From NCBI GenBank assembly GCA_029216955.1, contig JANAVB010015600.1:25410010-25474009 (forward strand): DNA of 64,000 bases, given 5' to 3'. Every line of letters begins with the position of its first letter. Positions within the stretch are counted from its first letter, which is position 1. Origin of the DNA: Iris pallida (Eukaryota; Streptophyta; Magnoliopsida; Asparagales; Iridaceae). The position numbers and the translations under genes were made by a program. Shown here in pieces: positions 10,402 to 21,582 of this stretch. A model generated the notes under the pieces. That model saw nothing but the letters and a program-made list of their open reading frames with translations, was not told the origin of the DNA and searched no databases.

Positions 10402-11640
10402 TTATACATAGTATTTCTTAAGAAATTTGCCATTGATTGGCAGCATGAGTAGATCTCCATTGGGCTTTGATAACCGATAGGCGCCATTGGAAAACACGAA
10501 CTCAATTACATAAGGGCCTTCCCATTTTGCTTGGAATTTCCCTTTGCTTTTGTGAGTCATCACCATCGGTCTTCGAACAGCTAATACAAGCTCGCCAACC
10601 TTGAATACTCTCTCTTTAACTTTACAATTAAAAGTTCAAGATATACGGGCTTGATATAGCTCGATATGCTGTTGTGCTTGAAGACGCTTCTCGTCCAATC
10701 CTTCAAGTTCTTGTAGTCATAAGCGATCATTATTCTCTGTAGTTAGCTCATTAGCAATGGCTATTCGAAGAGATAGAATATGGATTTCCAATAGGAGGAC
10801 AGCTTCACATCCATAAACCAATAAGAATGGTGTAAAACCAGTAGGAGTCCTGACTGTTGTTCGATAAGCCCATAAACATTCTCCGAGTTTCTCATTCCAA
10901 TCACGTTTGTTAGAAGAGATAAACTTTTTGAGAAGCTTGATAATCGTCTTATTGAAAGCTTCGACTAAACCATTAGCAGCTGGATTATAAGTTGTAGAAG
11001 CCAAATTCTGAATTCGATTCTTATCACAGAACCGATAAAATGCCTGACTGGCAAATTGTGGACCATTGTCATGAATTATTCGTCGAGGAATCCCAAAGCG
11101 ATAAATGACATGGTGCTTGATGAAGTTGATCACATTAGATGTTTTCACTTCAGCAAGGGGAACTGCTTCTGTCTACTTAGAAAAGTAATCTGTTATAGCT
11201 AATATAAACCGATGTCCTTTAACAGAAGGAGGGTTAATAGGGCCAATGACATCCATAACCCAAGCTTCGAAGGGCCAAGAGGCTGCTGTAGGATGTAGAA
11301 ATTCAGACGGTTGATGAATAAAATCAGCATGAATCTGATATTCTTTATATCTTCTGGCATAGTCTACAGCATCTGCTATCACAGAAGGCCAATAATACCC
11401 CATTCTTCGAATGCGGTCTTGTAATTTAGGACCCGGTTGATGAGCACCACAAATTCCAACATGAGCTTCTCGTATTGTTTGTTTGGCTTCACTTTCTGAG
11501 AGACAACGCAGCAAGAGTCCATCATAAGAACGACAGTATAGCATATGTAAAGATGAATCATAATAGAATCGAAATGATCGTCTCTTAATTGATGCAGCTT
11601 CTTTTGGATCTTCAGACAAAATCCCATGAACTGCATAATC
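10402..11640 (-). pseudogene. Tat-A integrase
   Basis: This Ty3/gypsy integrase would join element cDNA to the host chromosome. In minus-strand order: an N-terminal region with 'EAHVGICGAH', a DDE core ('VMDVIGPI', then 'DNGPQF', then 'NGLVEAF'), and a C-terminal chromodomain-less tail ending 'NGKFLKKYYV' before the stop at 10402. The zinc-binding CxxC, present in Tat-C as 'CKACQ', reads 'YKEYQ' here, so both cysteines are lost, consistent with G-to-A changes. Stops lie near 11173, 10717 and further left. Non-functional. Confidence 0.9.
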
Positions 11641-11664
11641 AATGAATGGAGTTCTCCAATCCTT

Positions 11665-12180
11665 TTACTGGGAACTTGATTCTGTAGCATAACTTTGTTC
11701 AATATAAAGATTATTCTTGACACAGAACAAGTCTTGATCTAACAAAGTAATTGTATTTTGCCTTCGGATTGGAACAGCCAGGTCTGCAGCTAAGCTAGCA
11801 AGAGCATCAGCCTCCACATTCTGAGAACATGGTAAAAATTCAATGAAGATTCCTTTGAATAAAAGGACCAACTCGACTACCACTTGATGATAAGGGATGA
11901 GATCAGGATTTCTGACCTCATAAGTTCCTCTAACTTGATTAACGATCAATTGAGAATCTCCATAAGCTTCTAGGAACTCAATGTCCAATTGTTTTGCTAC
12001 TTGGAGATCGATCAATAGAGCATTATATTCTGCTACATTATTGGAGCATGGCTCATTGAGAGAATAGGCACGGTGTATGACCATTTTGTCAGGAGAAACC
12101 AAGACGATTCCTACCCCAGAGACAATATTGCCTTTAGGTCCTACTCGTGATGCTCCATCAAAATATAATTGCTATATGTC
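11665..12180 (-). pseudogene. Tat-A archaeal-like RNase H (aRH)
   Basis: This second RNase H between RT-RH and integrase is the hallmark of the Tat lineage. Visible motifs are 'NNVAEYNALL' with its Glu, 'YGDSQLIVNQ' with its Asp, and 'NVEADALASLAA' with the last Asp. The first catalytic block lies upstream of 12102 across a frame break. It would degrade the RNA strand during reverse transcription. The same domain is better preserved in Tat-C (53821-54432). Confidence 0.85.
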
Positions 12181-13640
12181 ATTCTTCAAAGCCATGTTAC
12201 AATCTACAACTTCATCTGGAATGTCCTCATATAACCTCGCAGTTTCAGGTATAGGGTGAGCAGCTAAGAAATCAGCTAATGCTTGACCATTTACTGATTT
12301 TTGCGGTACATAAACCATGTCATAAGGAGTGAGCAACATCGCCCAGGTAGCTAACCTGGAATTATGAGTGCTCGGTTTTCTCATCAATACCCGAATGGGA
12401 TTTATTCTGGAGATGACATGAATAGTCTGTCCAGTCACATAATGTCTTGTCTTTTGGACGGCAAAAACCAAGGCTAGACATTCCTTTTCCACATGAGTAT
12501 ACCTGTGTTCAGCTCCGACCATCATTCTGCTCAGATAATATATTGCTTGTTCATGACCCATATCAGTTTTCTGTGCAAAAAGAGCGCCAAGTGAATGATC
12601 CAGGGCTCGAACATATAGCAAGAATAGTTTTCCTACCACTGGAGGTACCAGAACAGGTGGATTTGTAATGTATTGCTTGATGTCATTGAAGGCTTTCTGA
12701 CATGTTTCATCCCAAACAAATGATACACCTTTCTTTAATAGACGGGAGAAAGGTTGACATCTCCTAGAAAGATTAGATATAAATCTTCTGATATAAGCAA
12801 TACGACCCTGAAAACTACGGAGTTCTTTCAGATTACGAGGAGGACGCATTTCAAGAATTGCTTTAACCTTATCAGGATCAACATGGATACCCTGAGAAGT
12901 AATGACAAATCCTAAAAACTTGCCACTGGAAACCCCTAAGAAAGACTTAGTAGGGTTCATTTTTAATTGATATTGATGCATCAATTCAAATACTGTCTTC
13001 AAGTCCTGAATTTGATCATTCGTTGATCGACTTCTAACAGCAATGTCATCTACGTAGCATTCAACTATCTTCCGTAGATGTTATTGAAAGATATTGCTCA
13101 TAGCCCATTGATACGTGGCACCGGCGTTTTTAAGACCAAACGGCATAACCGTATAGCAATAAACCCCAAGGGGTGTGCAAAAAGTAGTATGCTTCTCATC
13201 TTCTGGATGCATCTTGATCTGATTGTATCCTGAGAATCCGTCCATGAAAGACATGCGTTCAAAACCGCATGTATTGTCTATCATGACGTCAGTAATTGGA
13301 AGTGGAAATTCGTCCTATGGACAAGCCGTATAAAGATCTCGATAATCTATGCAAACTCGGACTTTTTCGTTCTTTTTCATAACAAGAACAATATTGGCAA
13401 CCCAATCCGGGTGCTGTTCTTCACGAACAAAGCCACATGTAATCAACTTTTTGACTTCTGCTTCAATTGCAACCATCATGTCTGGTCTAAAGCGCCGTTG
13501 CTGTTGTTTTATAGGCTTGACATTGGGCAAAATATTGAGTTTATGAGTGGCAACTTTAGGATCTAGCCCTGGCATATCCTCATAACTCTATGCAAAAATG
13601 TCAATATATTCTTTGATAAGTTTTATCAACTCTTCCTTTT
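12172..13640 (-). pseudogene. Tat-A reverse transcriptase and gypsy RNase H
   Basis: RT begins near 13575 ('MPGLDPKVATHKLNI') and continues through 'MSFMDGFSGYNQIKM' and 'MPFGLKNAGATYQ'. The YVDD box region lies between 13080 and 13002, interrupted by frame changes. The thumb ('LGFVITSQGIHVDPDK') leads into the gypsy-type RNase H around 12400-12700. That domain reads 'LLYVRALDHSLGALFAQ', lacking the usual first catalytic Asp, as in Tat-C. A degraded first RNase H compensated by the aRH is known for this lineage. Confidence 0.88.
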
Positions 13641-14885
13641 CATCTTCGGAAAGATTCTTACTGATGAATATTGGTTTGGACGTAGTTCCATCTCCAACAT
13701 CAATCTGGACAACTTCATCTTTTGTAGGTGGCTATCGTTGTTCAAAACGAAGTTCCCACTGAGTATCCATCTGTTGAGCCCAAGGATCATTCTCAAATGG
13801 CTCTGATTCATCATCAATTTGAACCATATTGACTGAGAATATTTGTCCAGATTCATCATATGAGGAACGAGACATATCGGATTCGACGAATTGAATTTTC
13901 TCCGAATCTGATGATTGCGAAGAGCTAGAAGAGAATTCTTCTGGTATATCGTCATTAAATATGTGGGACGGATCATATTCCAACCCATGACGAGTCTTCT
14001 GGTAAAACGGATCACCACATAATGGTAGTCGTCTACCCTTGCCTTGATTGAGACCTTGCATAGTCTTCAAATCATATCCCATGTTCTGGATAATCTTGAT
14101 AGATTGTTGACTATATTTGCCAATTCGGATTCTTCCTTCATCTTTATCTTTCAGATCATCTGTCTGAGCAACAGGGATATTTCTAGCCAGGCCAAACACA
14201 ATTTGGCGCTTGCTTTTCTTATTAGAAGGAACCACGAAATAAGATTCTTCATGGCGTCTAAAAGTTACGCAAGCTTGTGATGGAGTGGCTACAGGTAGAA
14301 GATAGGGAGAAGATGTCAGGAACCTTTGAGCATAAAGTCCAACGTCAACATGAGGAGAAAAAGAATTTTCCTTATGATCGATGTATAAAGTTTCTTCTGG
14401 TTCTATGTCGCGTTTATATTGATGACTTTGATTATCAGAAGACAAAGTCATTCTTTCAATAAACTTGACAGCCATATACTCGAAAAGGAAATCTTCATTG
14501 ATATCAAAAAGTAAGAATGATCAATATTTACATCATTTACAATCTGATTGCTACGCTTCGGGTTAATCATTAGTGGACCATTCTGCGTAGTTTTGCCAAG
14601 TTTGACAATCAATGGTGGTTCTGGATCATTCGTACAAGAAGTACGCTCTTTGACCTTGATAATAAAAGGTTGAACTTGGCTCTTAGCAGGAATATTTATT
14701 GATTCCTCAGATGAAGTTTGAGTTCTTCCTTTAACCTTGATTATCAGAGGTTGATCATAGACAGATTGGGATTGGATTCGTCCCTTGACTATGATCTTTA
14801 AAGGTTGCTCTTCTGGCGGATCTTCATTAATAGATTGATCCTCAGTAGATGATTGATCTTCAGCCATGTCTGATATCTCTTTCAC
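13641..14885 (-). pseudogene. Tat-A linker between protease and RT
   Basis: This polyprotein segment has two low-complexity features shared with Tat-C. At 14448-14885 are four or five copies of a 'PLIIKVKGR'-like unit. At about 14040-14110 a G-patch-like block reads 'MGYDLKTMQGLNQGKGRR'. A Ser-rich acidic stretch follows near 13900. The G-patch comparison is by motif shape only. The segment is broken into two overlapping frames. Confidence 0.65.
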
Positions 14886-14891
14886 ATGCTC

Positions 14892-15591
14892 TTATTTATA
14901 AAGCCTTGAATTAGAGAAATAGGCTTCGACACCTTTGAAAGGATTGATATCAGCATACTCAGTCTTCATAACTCCTTGGGAATCTACATACTTGAAGCAT
15001 TGGTGGAGAGTTGAAGGCACAATATTATGCTCATGAATCCATGGTCTCCCCAGAAGGATATTATAGGAGGTCTGAGTTGATAACATAGAAAGTTACCATG
15101 GTTCGAAGATCACCAATCTGAATCTGCAGACGAATCTTCCCCAGTGGTTTACTCTTGCCAGAGTTAAAACCAACTATCGTAGTACTAGTGTAAGTCAGAT
15201 CACTAGTAGGAATCCTCAGGGGTCTTAGCATACTCTGAAGAATTATGCTAATTGAAGACCCAGGATCAATGTAAATCCTGTCAATTTTAGTGGATCCAAT
15301 ATACCCAATGTAGCACAGAGGCCTGTCATGCTTGTTATGCTTCAACAGCATATCCTCTTGTGTAAAGGTGATGTTGGGAATTGCTTCCATCACACTATAA
15401 CATTGCGGACATGACACTGGTGTATTATCAGGACTCTTGAGTTGAGCCAAGCATGAATCTTCTTGAAGTAAAGCTTCACTCAAAGTCTCTCTGCTTTCTC
15501 TAGAAAGGCGAAGCAGTTCAAATATAGATAGTATAGCCGAAGTATTGGCCAACTGAGCTAAAATATCAAATTTGTAAGGTTTCATCACCAC
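14892..15591 (-). pseudogene. Tat-A aspartic protease
   Basis: This retropepsin-like domain would process the polyprotein. The active-site loop reads 'IDPGSSISII' where most retropepsins have D-S/T-G; Tat-C has the same DPGSS, so Pro is probably normal for this clade. Downstream, 'VGFNSGKSKPLGKIRL' and the conserved 'YNILLGRPWIHEHNIVPS' (14892-15086, other frame) complete the fold. A frame change at about 15061-15086 splits it. An upstream helical region 'FDILAQLANTSAILS' is also shared with Tat-C. Confidence 0.85.
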
Positions 15592-15594
15592 CCC

Positions 15595-17585
15595 CTAACT
15601 GGAAGCAGGCTTCAATGGGACGTCAAAGCGTACTGCTTTCTGTTTCCCCTTTTCAACCACAGATGGTTTAGCAGGAACAGGCGATGGTTGAGCTGGTAGT
15701 GTTTTCACTACGTCTTCTGCTTCTTTGGAGGATCCCTCATAATCTTTGTGGTATTCTCTTCCAGATCTTGTACCAGCAAAAGTTTCTTCTTTGGACTCAG
15801 GAGAAGGAAGTACCATATTACAGGATTTAGTCTTCCTTCCCTTAGTCTTCTTCTTGTGAGGGTTGTTATGAGGAACTTTAGAACCCAATCCAACAGTGGA
15901 GTTTTGATTTTGAATTTGTAAAGGAAGTCGTATTCCTTTATCATAATTCAAACCTTCTGCCTTTTGAAAGTCATAACCCATCTTCTTCATGGGATGAACA
16001 GATTGCTGACTATACAAGTGAGTGGGCAGCAGACTTTTAACAGGTGCTTCAACACAGGAATAAGAAGGACCTTCTGTAACCACAAGAGAATGAAGCATAG
16101 ATATTTCTGTAGCTTCGGGAGGAGAAGGATTCGGGATACGAGGAAAAATTCCTGTTGGAGCTTTTCATAAGCAGCGAAGACTTGTTGTGCCCGGTATAAA
16201 GGAACACTATTCATGGCTAGCCACTGCTGATAAGTAAGCTTGAGCTTGATAGGAGAAGCTAGACTTGGAGGACAATGTTCAGTCCTCTCAATCTATCTTC
16301 TAAAGGAAGTCCATCCCATAGATGATCCAAGTCATCAGGGTCTGGAATAACATTAGAAATCATGTTGCGGGTTTTGACTTGCTTACCTTTCTTGGATTTT
16401 AAAGTTTTACCTTTATTTTCCAACTCAGGTACTAAGTCAGGATGTACCCACATGATTTTACCATTCTTTAGTATGAGCGGCAGCAATCCTGCATTTTCTT
16501 CTCTGGCAGGCGGGATATTCACGATCTTCATTGTCACCTTTGGGATTGGGATAATTCCGTCTGGGACTTGCTGTGGTCGAAAATCCCCGAACTGAAGAGA
16601 AACAATATTGGTCGTAACTGTATGGTCATCATTGGTTAAAGTGATAGCACCACCATTTATCAGCTCTTGGATTTTCTTTTTCAAGACATAGCAAGCACTG
16701 GTAGGATGATTAATGTATCTATGATAGATACATTATTTGGGATTGTTAGTCAAATTCACCTCATGAGGCCTCTTTGGCTCTGGAATCTGAAGTTTGCCAC
16801 TTTTCACCAGACATTAGAATATCCCTGGGATATCACTTTCGTCAAAAGAGTATTCTTCCTTTGGCCTGGAAGATTCCTGATTATTTGGCATCGTTTTGTT
16901 CTTAGAAAGATTGACCATAAGAGTATCTTTTTCCTTCACATTATGATTGCCAGGATTATTACCAGGATTACTTTTCTTCCCTTTATCTTCAGAAGCGAAA
17001 ATCATTCCATGTTCACGAGCCAACCTACCATTGGTCTCGGCAGAAACTACTGCTATGATAAACGAAGCCTAATCTGTGAATTGGGAATCCGTGAAGATAG
17101 CAATGGATGGTCGCAGATTCATCTTGCATGTATCAATCAATGCTGAATCTGGCATGCCAGGAGGCATCTTTAGAGTAGCCTGTTGGAAACGTTCGATGAA
17201 CGTCCGAGTATCTTCTTTCTCCTTTTGCTTGATTTCTGTCAGGAAGGACATGTTCATGTCCATACCTTCTTCATAGAAGCGTGAGAGAAACATTGCCTTG
17301 AATTCGTCAAAAGACGAAATAGAATTATCGGGTAAACTACGATACCAGTCGTAAGCTGAACCCGTCAGACACCCGATGAACACTCGAGTGAGAAGAGCAT
17401 CATTTTTCTGCAAATGTACAGTCATAATATCAAAGTAATTGATATACTGACTGGGAGATGCTTTTCCATCGAACAAAACCATAGATTGTGGCTTGAACTT
17501 CAGGTGGAAAGGGTACATCATTCCAATGAGGAGGATAAGGTTACATAGTCCCTAACCTCTGGAGTTGATCTTTGTGCTTCAAGAC
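15595..17585 (-). pseudogene. Tat-A gag
   Basis: The capsid precursor holds a Retrotrans_gag core at 17069-17521 ('FIGCLTGSAYDWYRSLPD' and 'FLSRFYEEG'), a zinc-knuckle-like patch near 16690-16740, and a proline-rich stretch with 'IPIPKVTMKIVNIPPARE' near 16500-16560. A first G-patch-like block, 'MGYDFQKAEGLNYDKG', lies at about 15920-15990. Tat-C shows the same order in one frame, so the frame changes and stops here (near 17069, 16814, 16259 and 15595) are decay. The start cannot be fixed because the preceding ORF1 frame runs into it. Confidence 0.85.
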
Positions 17586-17591
17586 TTCAAA

Positions 17592-18582
17592 CTATGCTTT
17601 GAGCTCACGTACTGCTTGAATGGCTTCACTGGTTTGTGGAAGCACATTTGACTGAATGGTTGTTAGATGTACCGTAACCCCGACTGGAGGTGGTACATCT
17701 TCAGGAATGATGGGATCTAGAGATGCAGAATTTTGGTTAACTGCAGGCTCTTGAATATTCAAAGGTATTTCAGCCCCTTGACTATCTTGAGTTTGTGCTG
17801 CTACTGGTACCGGGGTTATTACTGTCGGCTGAGCAATTTGCAGATTCAATATTATCTGATGCATGCTTTGCACCATGTTCAGCATGTCTTCCAGTGATTG
17901 CTCAACGACAGTGAGATGTTGTTCCGTATTAGCAGATGATGTCTCAGGTTCATCTCCAATAGCGTAGGATTCAACCTCTTTTGAAGATATAGAGGGATTA
18001 GTATAGAAGTATGAATCCACACTATCAGTTTTAGACTCAAAAGATTGAGTACCCCCAGCTTCTGAATCAGAAGTCTGCAATTGTCTTTGTCTTCTTGATC
18101 GAGTATTCTGATATACTCCTTCAAAGGAATCAAGAAGTCTGTTGAACTGTTGTTGACCTGGAGTTTGGGACATAATCCGTCTCGGATATCGTCCTCTATT
18201 AGTATGAGATGCCATGTTGACTGACACATATGACAACTCATGTTCTTTGCCTTCAGCTTGAGGCACATTAAAACTCAATCGATCAAAAACTGACCGTTTT
18301 GAAGCTGAACAACAACAATTGATCACAACCTGGTGATATTCACAATGATATTTTTCTTGAGGGAATGTCACCGGAGATTGTCTATCTTTACACTTTTGCA
18401 TTAGCAATTCACGTAAATCATAAGGAGTAGAGGGAGTAATCTTCTTTATTACATTTGGGGTAGAAAAAACGGTTAGTCCCTTGTGTATAAAGAAGATTGC
18501 TGGCTGCATTCGCAGAACCAAATTGTACATTTTTATGCATTTGGAGTTGTGTGCGTAAATCTTGAGATTTTTTAGCACGAAG
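17592..18582 (-). pseudogene. Tat-A ORF1, distal part
   Basis: This open minus-strand frame is cut at 18582 by the Sirevirus; its upstream part lies at 27932-28695. It holds the ORF1 block conserved with Tat-C: 'DLRELL', a Lys-rich stretch, then 'YHQVVINCCC', then 'SVFDRL'. It continues into a Ser/Glu-rich region with 'GGTQSFESKTDSVDSY' and ends in a Pro/Val-rich part before gag. No enzyme fold or membrane segment is visible. Extra ORFs upstream of gag are known in Tat/Ogre elements; the function is unknown. Confidence 0.75.
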
Positions 18583-19713
18583 TGTTGGCCCATTCCATGG
18601 TCACACCCGATTTCGATAATTAACATACACTTTAGTCAATACACAAAATATAGAAAATGCTGCTAATCATTTCAGGATGCATGAAATCATATTCAACGGA
18701 CGATGTACTGTATAAATCAAAGCGTCAACGTCATCAAAACTTCTAAAGACTCGTTTCTACTTTTATTCTGTATTTTACATTTTATTGAGTCTAGGAATTA
18801 CTTTGTAAAATCAATTATGGTAATACTGGCTTAGGGTTAAAATTGTCCTCATTTCCAAAAACCTATTTTTACCCTTTATTATTTTCGGTTACAAGTATTT
18901 CAAAAACATATTTCGAAAATAATCCTTTTCAAATGATTTTTCAAATAACAAAAAACATGTTTGAAAACTGTTTTTACAAAAGAATTTTAAAATATCTCCT
19001 GACAGAACTCCTAGCCGAGTTTGGCCCGAGTTCGGTCCGAACTCTGACCGAGTTCGGTCAGTTTGTATTCAAACTTCAGTTGCCTCCAAATCTGCGAGCA
19101 ACGTCTATTTTGCGAGATATTTGCATCCGAACTCTGCCCGAGTTCTGCCCGAGTTCGGTTGGTGAAAACACCTATAAATAGAGAAGAACTTTTCACTTCA
19201 AATCATCAATTCATTCTTCATCTTCTCTTCTCTACTATTTCAAGTATTTTCTAAACGATCTAAGATTTTCAAATCTCACCTACACATCTCTTAGCCAAAA
19301 GCCAGTACTATCAAGAGTTGATTTAGAGTCTTTTGGTTACTCAAGAGTTGTAAGAGGTCGTTCAAGTTTCAACAACTTTTCTGTTGTGGAGCTGGTCGTG
19401 CGCTCGTCACCAAGCACGGTGTTGTGAAGCCGATCGTGCGCTTGTCACCAAGCACGGTGTTGTAAGAGATTGCAAGCTCTCAGTTAAAGCTTGTGCCATA
19501 GTGGATTAACATCGAGCAAGAGTACTCGAGACTGGATTAGTCCTCTCAGAGGGATACCAGTATACATCGCTGTGTCACTGAGTTTGATTCTTCTATCTTT
19601 ATTTACTGTCTCTTACATATCTGCCATAGTTTAAATTTTTAATTGGTGATTTTATTCCGCTGCACACACGCACTCTATTCACCCCCCCTCTAGAGGTGCT
19701 CAACGATCCTTCA
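18583..19713 (+). repeat. Sirevirus 5' LTR
   Basis: It starts TGTTGGCCCATTCC and ends GATCCTTCA. It contains the CCGAACTC/GAGTTCGG cluster (19013-19158), a TATA box CTATAAATAG at 19172-19181, and a direct repeat of about 37 bp at 19393-19463 built on CGTGCGCTCGTCACCAAGCA. Confidence 0.95.
19013..19181 (+). promoter_or_regulatory. Sirevirus LTR promoter with CCGAACTC words
   Basis: At least seven direct or inverted copies of GAGTTCGG/CCGAACTC lie within 146 bases, ending just before the TATA box at 19172-19181. The same cluster is in the 3' LTR (27225-27370), and a third copy precedes the env-like ORF (24925-24980). The position directly upstream of TATA suggests activator or repressor binding; this is an inference. 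Confidence 0.6.
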
Positions 19714-19715
19714 AT

Positions 19716-19727
19716 TGGTATCAGAGC
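19716..19727 (+). promoter_or_regulatory. Sirevirus primer-binding site
   Basis: TGGTATCAGAGC, complementary to the 3' end of initiator-Met tRNA, lies two bases after the LTR, the standard plant copia arrangement. Confidence 0.95.
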
Positions 19728-19767
19728 AGGTTATATTTTTATATAACATACCCTAGAGAGTATATAT

Positions 19768-21582
19768 ATGGCAGTCGTGAATTCTATATTCAACGGTGAA
19801 GGGCAATCCACAAATAGACCTCCCATATTTGATGGAACAAATTACACTTACTGGAAAACACGAATGACTTTCTTTCTAAAGTCTCTAGATTTTGATCTTT
19901 GGTCAATAGTCATTGATGGATATAAGAAACCACCACCTACAGTGGTTGAAGGTATTCTTATGGAAAAGCCGCATGACAAGTACACCGATGCTGAAAAAGC
20001 AAAGGCTAGTCTTGATGCTCGAGCCATCAATGCACTATTCTGTGCAATTGACAAAACTGAGTTCAACAGAGTTTCAACCTGCAAGACATCTCACGAAATT
20101 TGGAAACTTCTTGAGGTAACCCATGAAGGGACTTCCCAAGTGAAAGAATCCAAAATTAGTAGACTGACTCAGGAATATAAATCTTTTAAGATGAAACCCG
20201 GTGAGTCAATTACACAGATGTTTACTCGTTTCCTTGATATAACTAATCCTTTGCAATCTCTTGGTAAGGATTACAGCAATCACGAGAAGATTAGAAAGGT
20301 GCTGCGGGCTCTAACAAAGAACTGGAATCCAAAGGCCACAACAATTATTGAAGGAAACGACCTCACCACAATGTCGTTGGAAACCTTGATGGGCAAGCTC
20401 ATGACCCATGAACTCGACTTACAAGATTTTGAAGAAGCAACACCAAAGGAGAAAACTATTGCCTTCAAAGCCCAAGCAAGAAAAGCAACTTACAACGATT
20501 CCGATGAAGAGTCGTCAAGTGGTGATGAAAGAGCACTACTTGTGAGAAACTTCAAGAAATATCTCAAGTTCACAAGCAGAAAGAAGAAAGACGTCCAAGA
20601 ATGCAACGAAGATGAAACTATATGCTTTGGATGCAAGAAATCAGGGCATATGAAGAAGGACTGTCCAACCACCAAGAAAAGCAGTCCATATGATAGATCA
20701 AGATCAAGCAGAAAAGCTACATCTGGTCGAAAGTATGCCAACACAAGCATCTGGCATGAAAGTGATGCCAGTGATTCAGAAGAAGAAGACAAACCCTGCA
20801 GTAATGCAAATGTTTGTCTCATGGCATTCGATAAGGTATCATCTAATCCTTTGTTTGATGACTTTACTTTCGATGAATTAGAGAATGCTTTTGGCGAACT
20901 ACTTGAAGATCACAAAATTATGCTCGACAAGTATAAGCAATCTCGAAAAGAGATTAAGGCACACACAACCGAGATAGCTAGACTGTCTAATTTAATTGAA
21001 GAGATTAAAGAGACATCTACTACCGGTAACACGGAAGAGATAGCCAAACTCAAAGTAGACTATCACGAGGCTATCCTCAATATTGAAAAGAAAGAAAAGG
21101 ACTATGTCAAAATACAAAAGCTTTATGACATAGAGAAGAAGATGCACCTAGTAACTGAACAAAGACTCCTTGATATGACTGCTAGATACGAAGAGTCTAT
21201 TGCGATTTCTAAAAAGCTAGAAATCAAGTTAGGCAAACAGGCAATACCTGTGACACAGCCTAAGATTAGTCCTAATGCAAAGTATACACCTAGAAGGACT
21301 AAACACAAGAAAGCACAGAAAAAACACGAACACAATCATGCTTTCACTTACAGGTTCTCCAAACAAAACAAGCTTGCAAATCCAGTTTCTTCCACTAAAC
21401 TGACTTGCACATATTGTGGTACACACGGACACATATCACAATATTGTATTGCAAGAAAGCTTGTTGATAACCATACTTTAGTCTGGAGACCTAAAACTAA
21501 TCAGCATGGACCCTTCAGAAAATGGGTACCAAAGGATTCATCTACTTGTTTTGTAGGTGGACCCTCAACCCTCTCATGCTAG
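19768..21582 (+). CDS. gag: Sirevirus gag, 604 aa
   Basis: This intact frame starts at ATGGCAGTCGTG, 40 bases after the PBS. N-terminal DUF4219/UBN2 regions ('FDGTNYTYWKTRMTFFLK' at residues 24-41) form the capsid part. A CCHC zinc knuckle, CFGCKKSGHMKKDC, sits near residue 287. A long charged, probably coiled-coil region covers about 360-490. A second knuckle-like CTYCGTHGHISQYC is near residue 550. Long gag with a coiled-coil C-terminal half is typical of Sireviruses. The stop TAG at 21580 overlaps the start of the pol frame (+1), so a frameshift or an indel separates gag and pol. Confidence 0.92.
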   Translation: MAVVNSIFNGEGQSTNRPPIFDGTNYTYWKTRMTFFLKSLDFDLWSIVIDGYKKPPPTVVEGILMEKPHDKYTDAEKAKASLDARAINALFCAIDKTEFNRVSTCKTSHEIWKLLEVTHEGTSQVKESKISRLTQEYKSFKMKPGESITQMFTRFLDITNPLQSLGKDYSNHEKIRKVLRALTKNWNPKATTIIEGNDLTTMSLETLMGKLMTHELDLQDFEEATPKEKTIAFKAQARKATYNDSDEESSSGDERALLVRNFKKYLKFTSRKKKDVQECNEDETICFGCKKSGHMKKDCPTTKKSSPYDRSRSSRKATSGRKYANTSIWHESDASDSEEEDKPCSNANVCLMAFDKVSSNPLFDDFTFDELENAFGELLEDHKIMLDKYKQSRKEIKAHTTEIARLSNLIEEIKETSTTGNTEEIAKLKVDYHEAILNIEKKEKDYVKIQKLYDIEKKMHLVTEQRLLDMTARYEESIAISKKLEIKLGKQAIPVTQPKISPNAKYTPRRTKHKKAQKKHEHNHAFTYRFSKQNKLANPVSSTKLTCTYCGTHGHISQYCIARKLVDNHTLVWRPKTNQHGPFRKWVPKDSSTCFVGGPSTLSC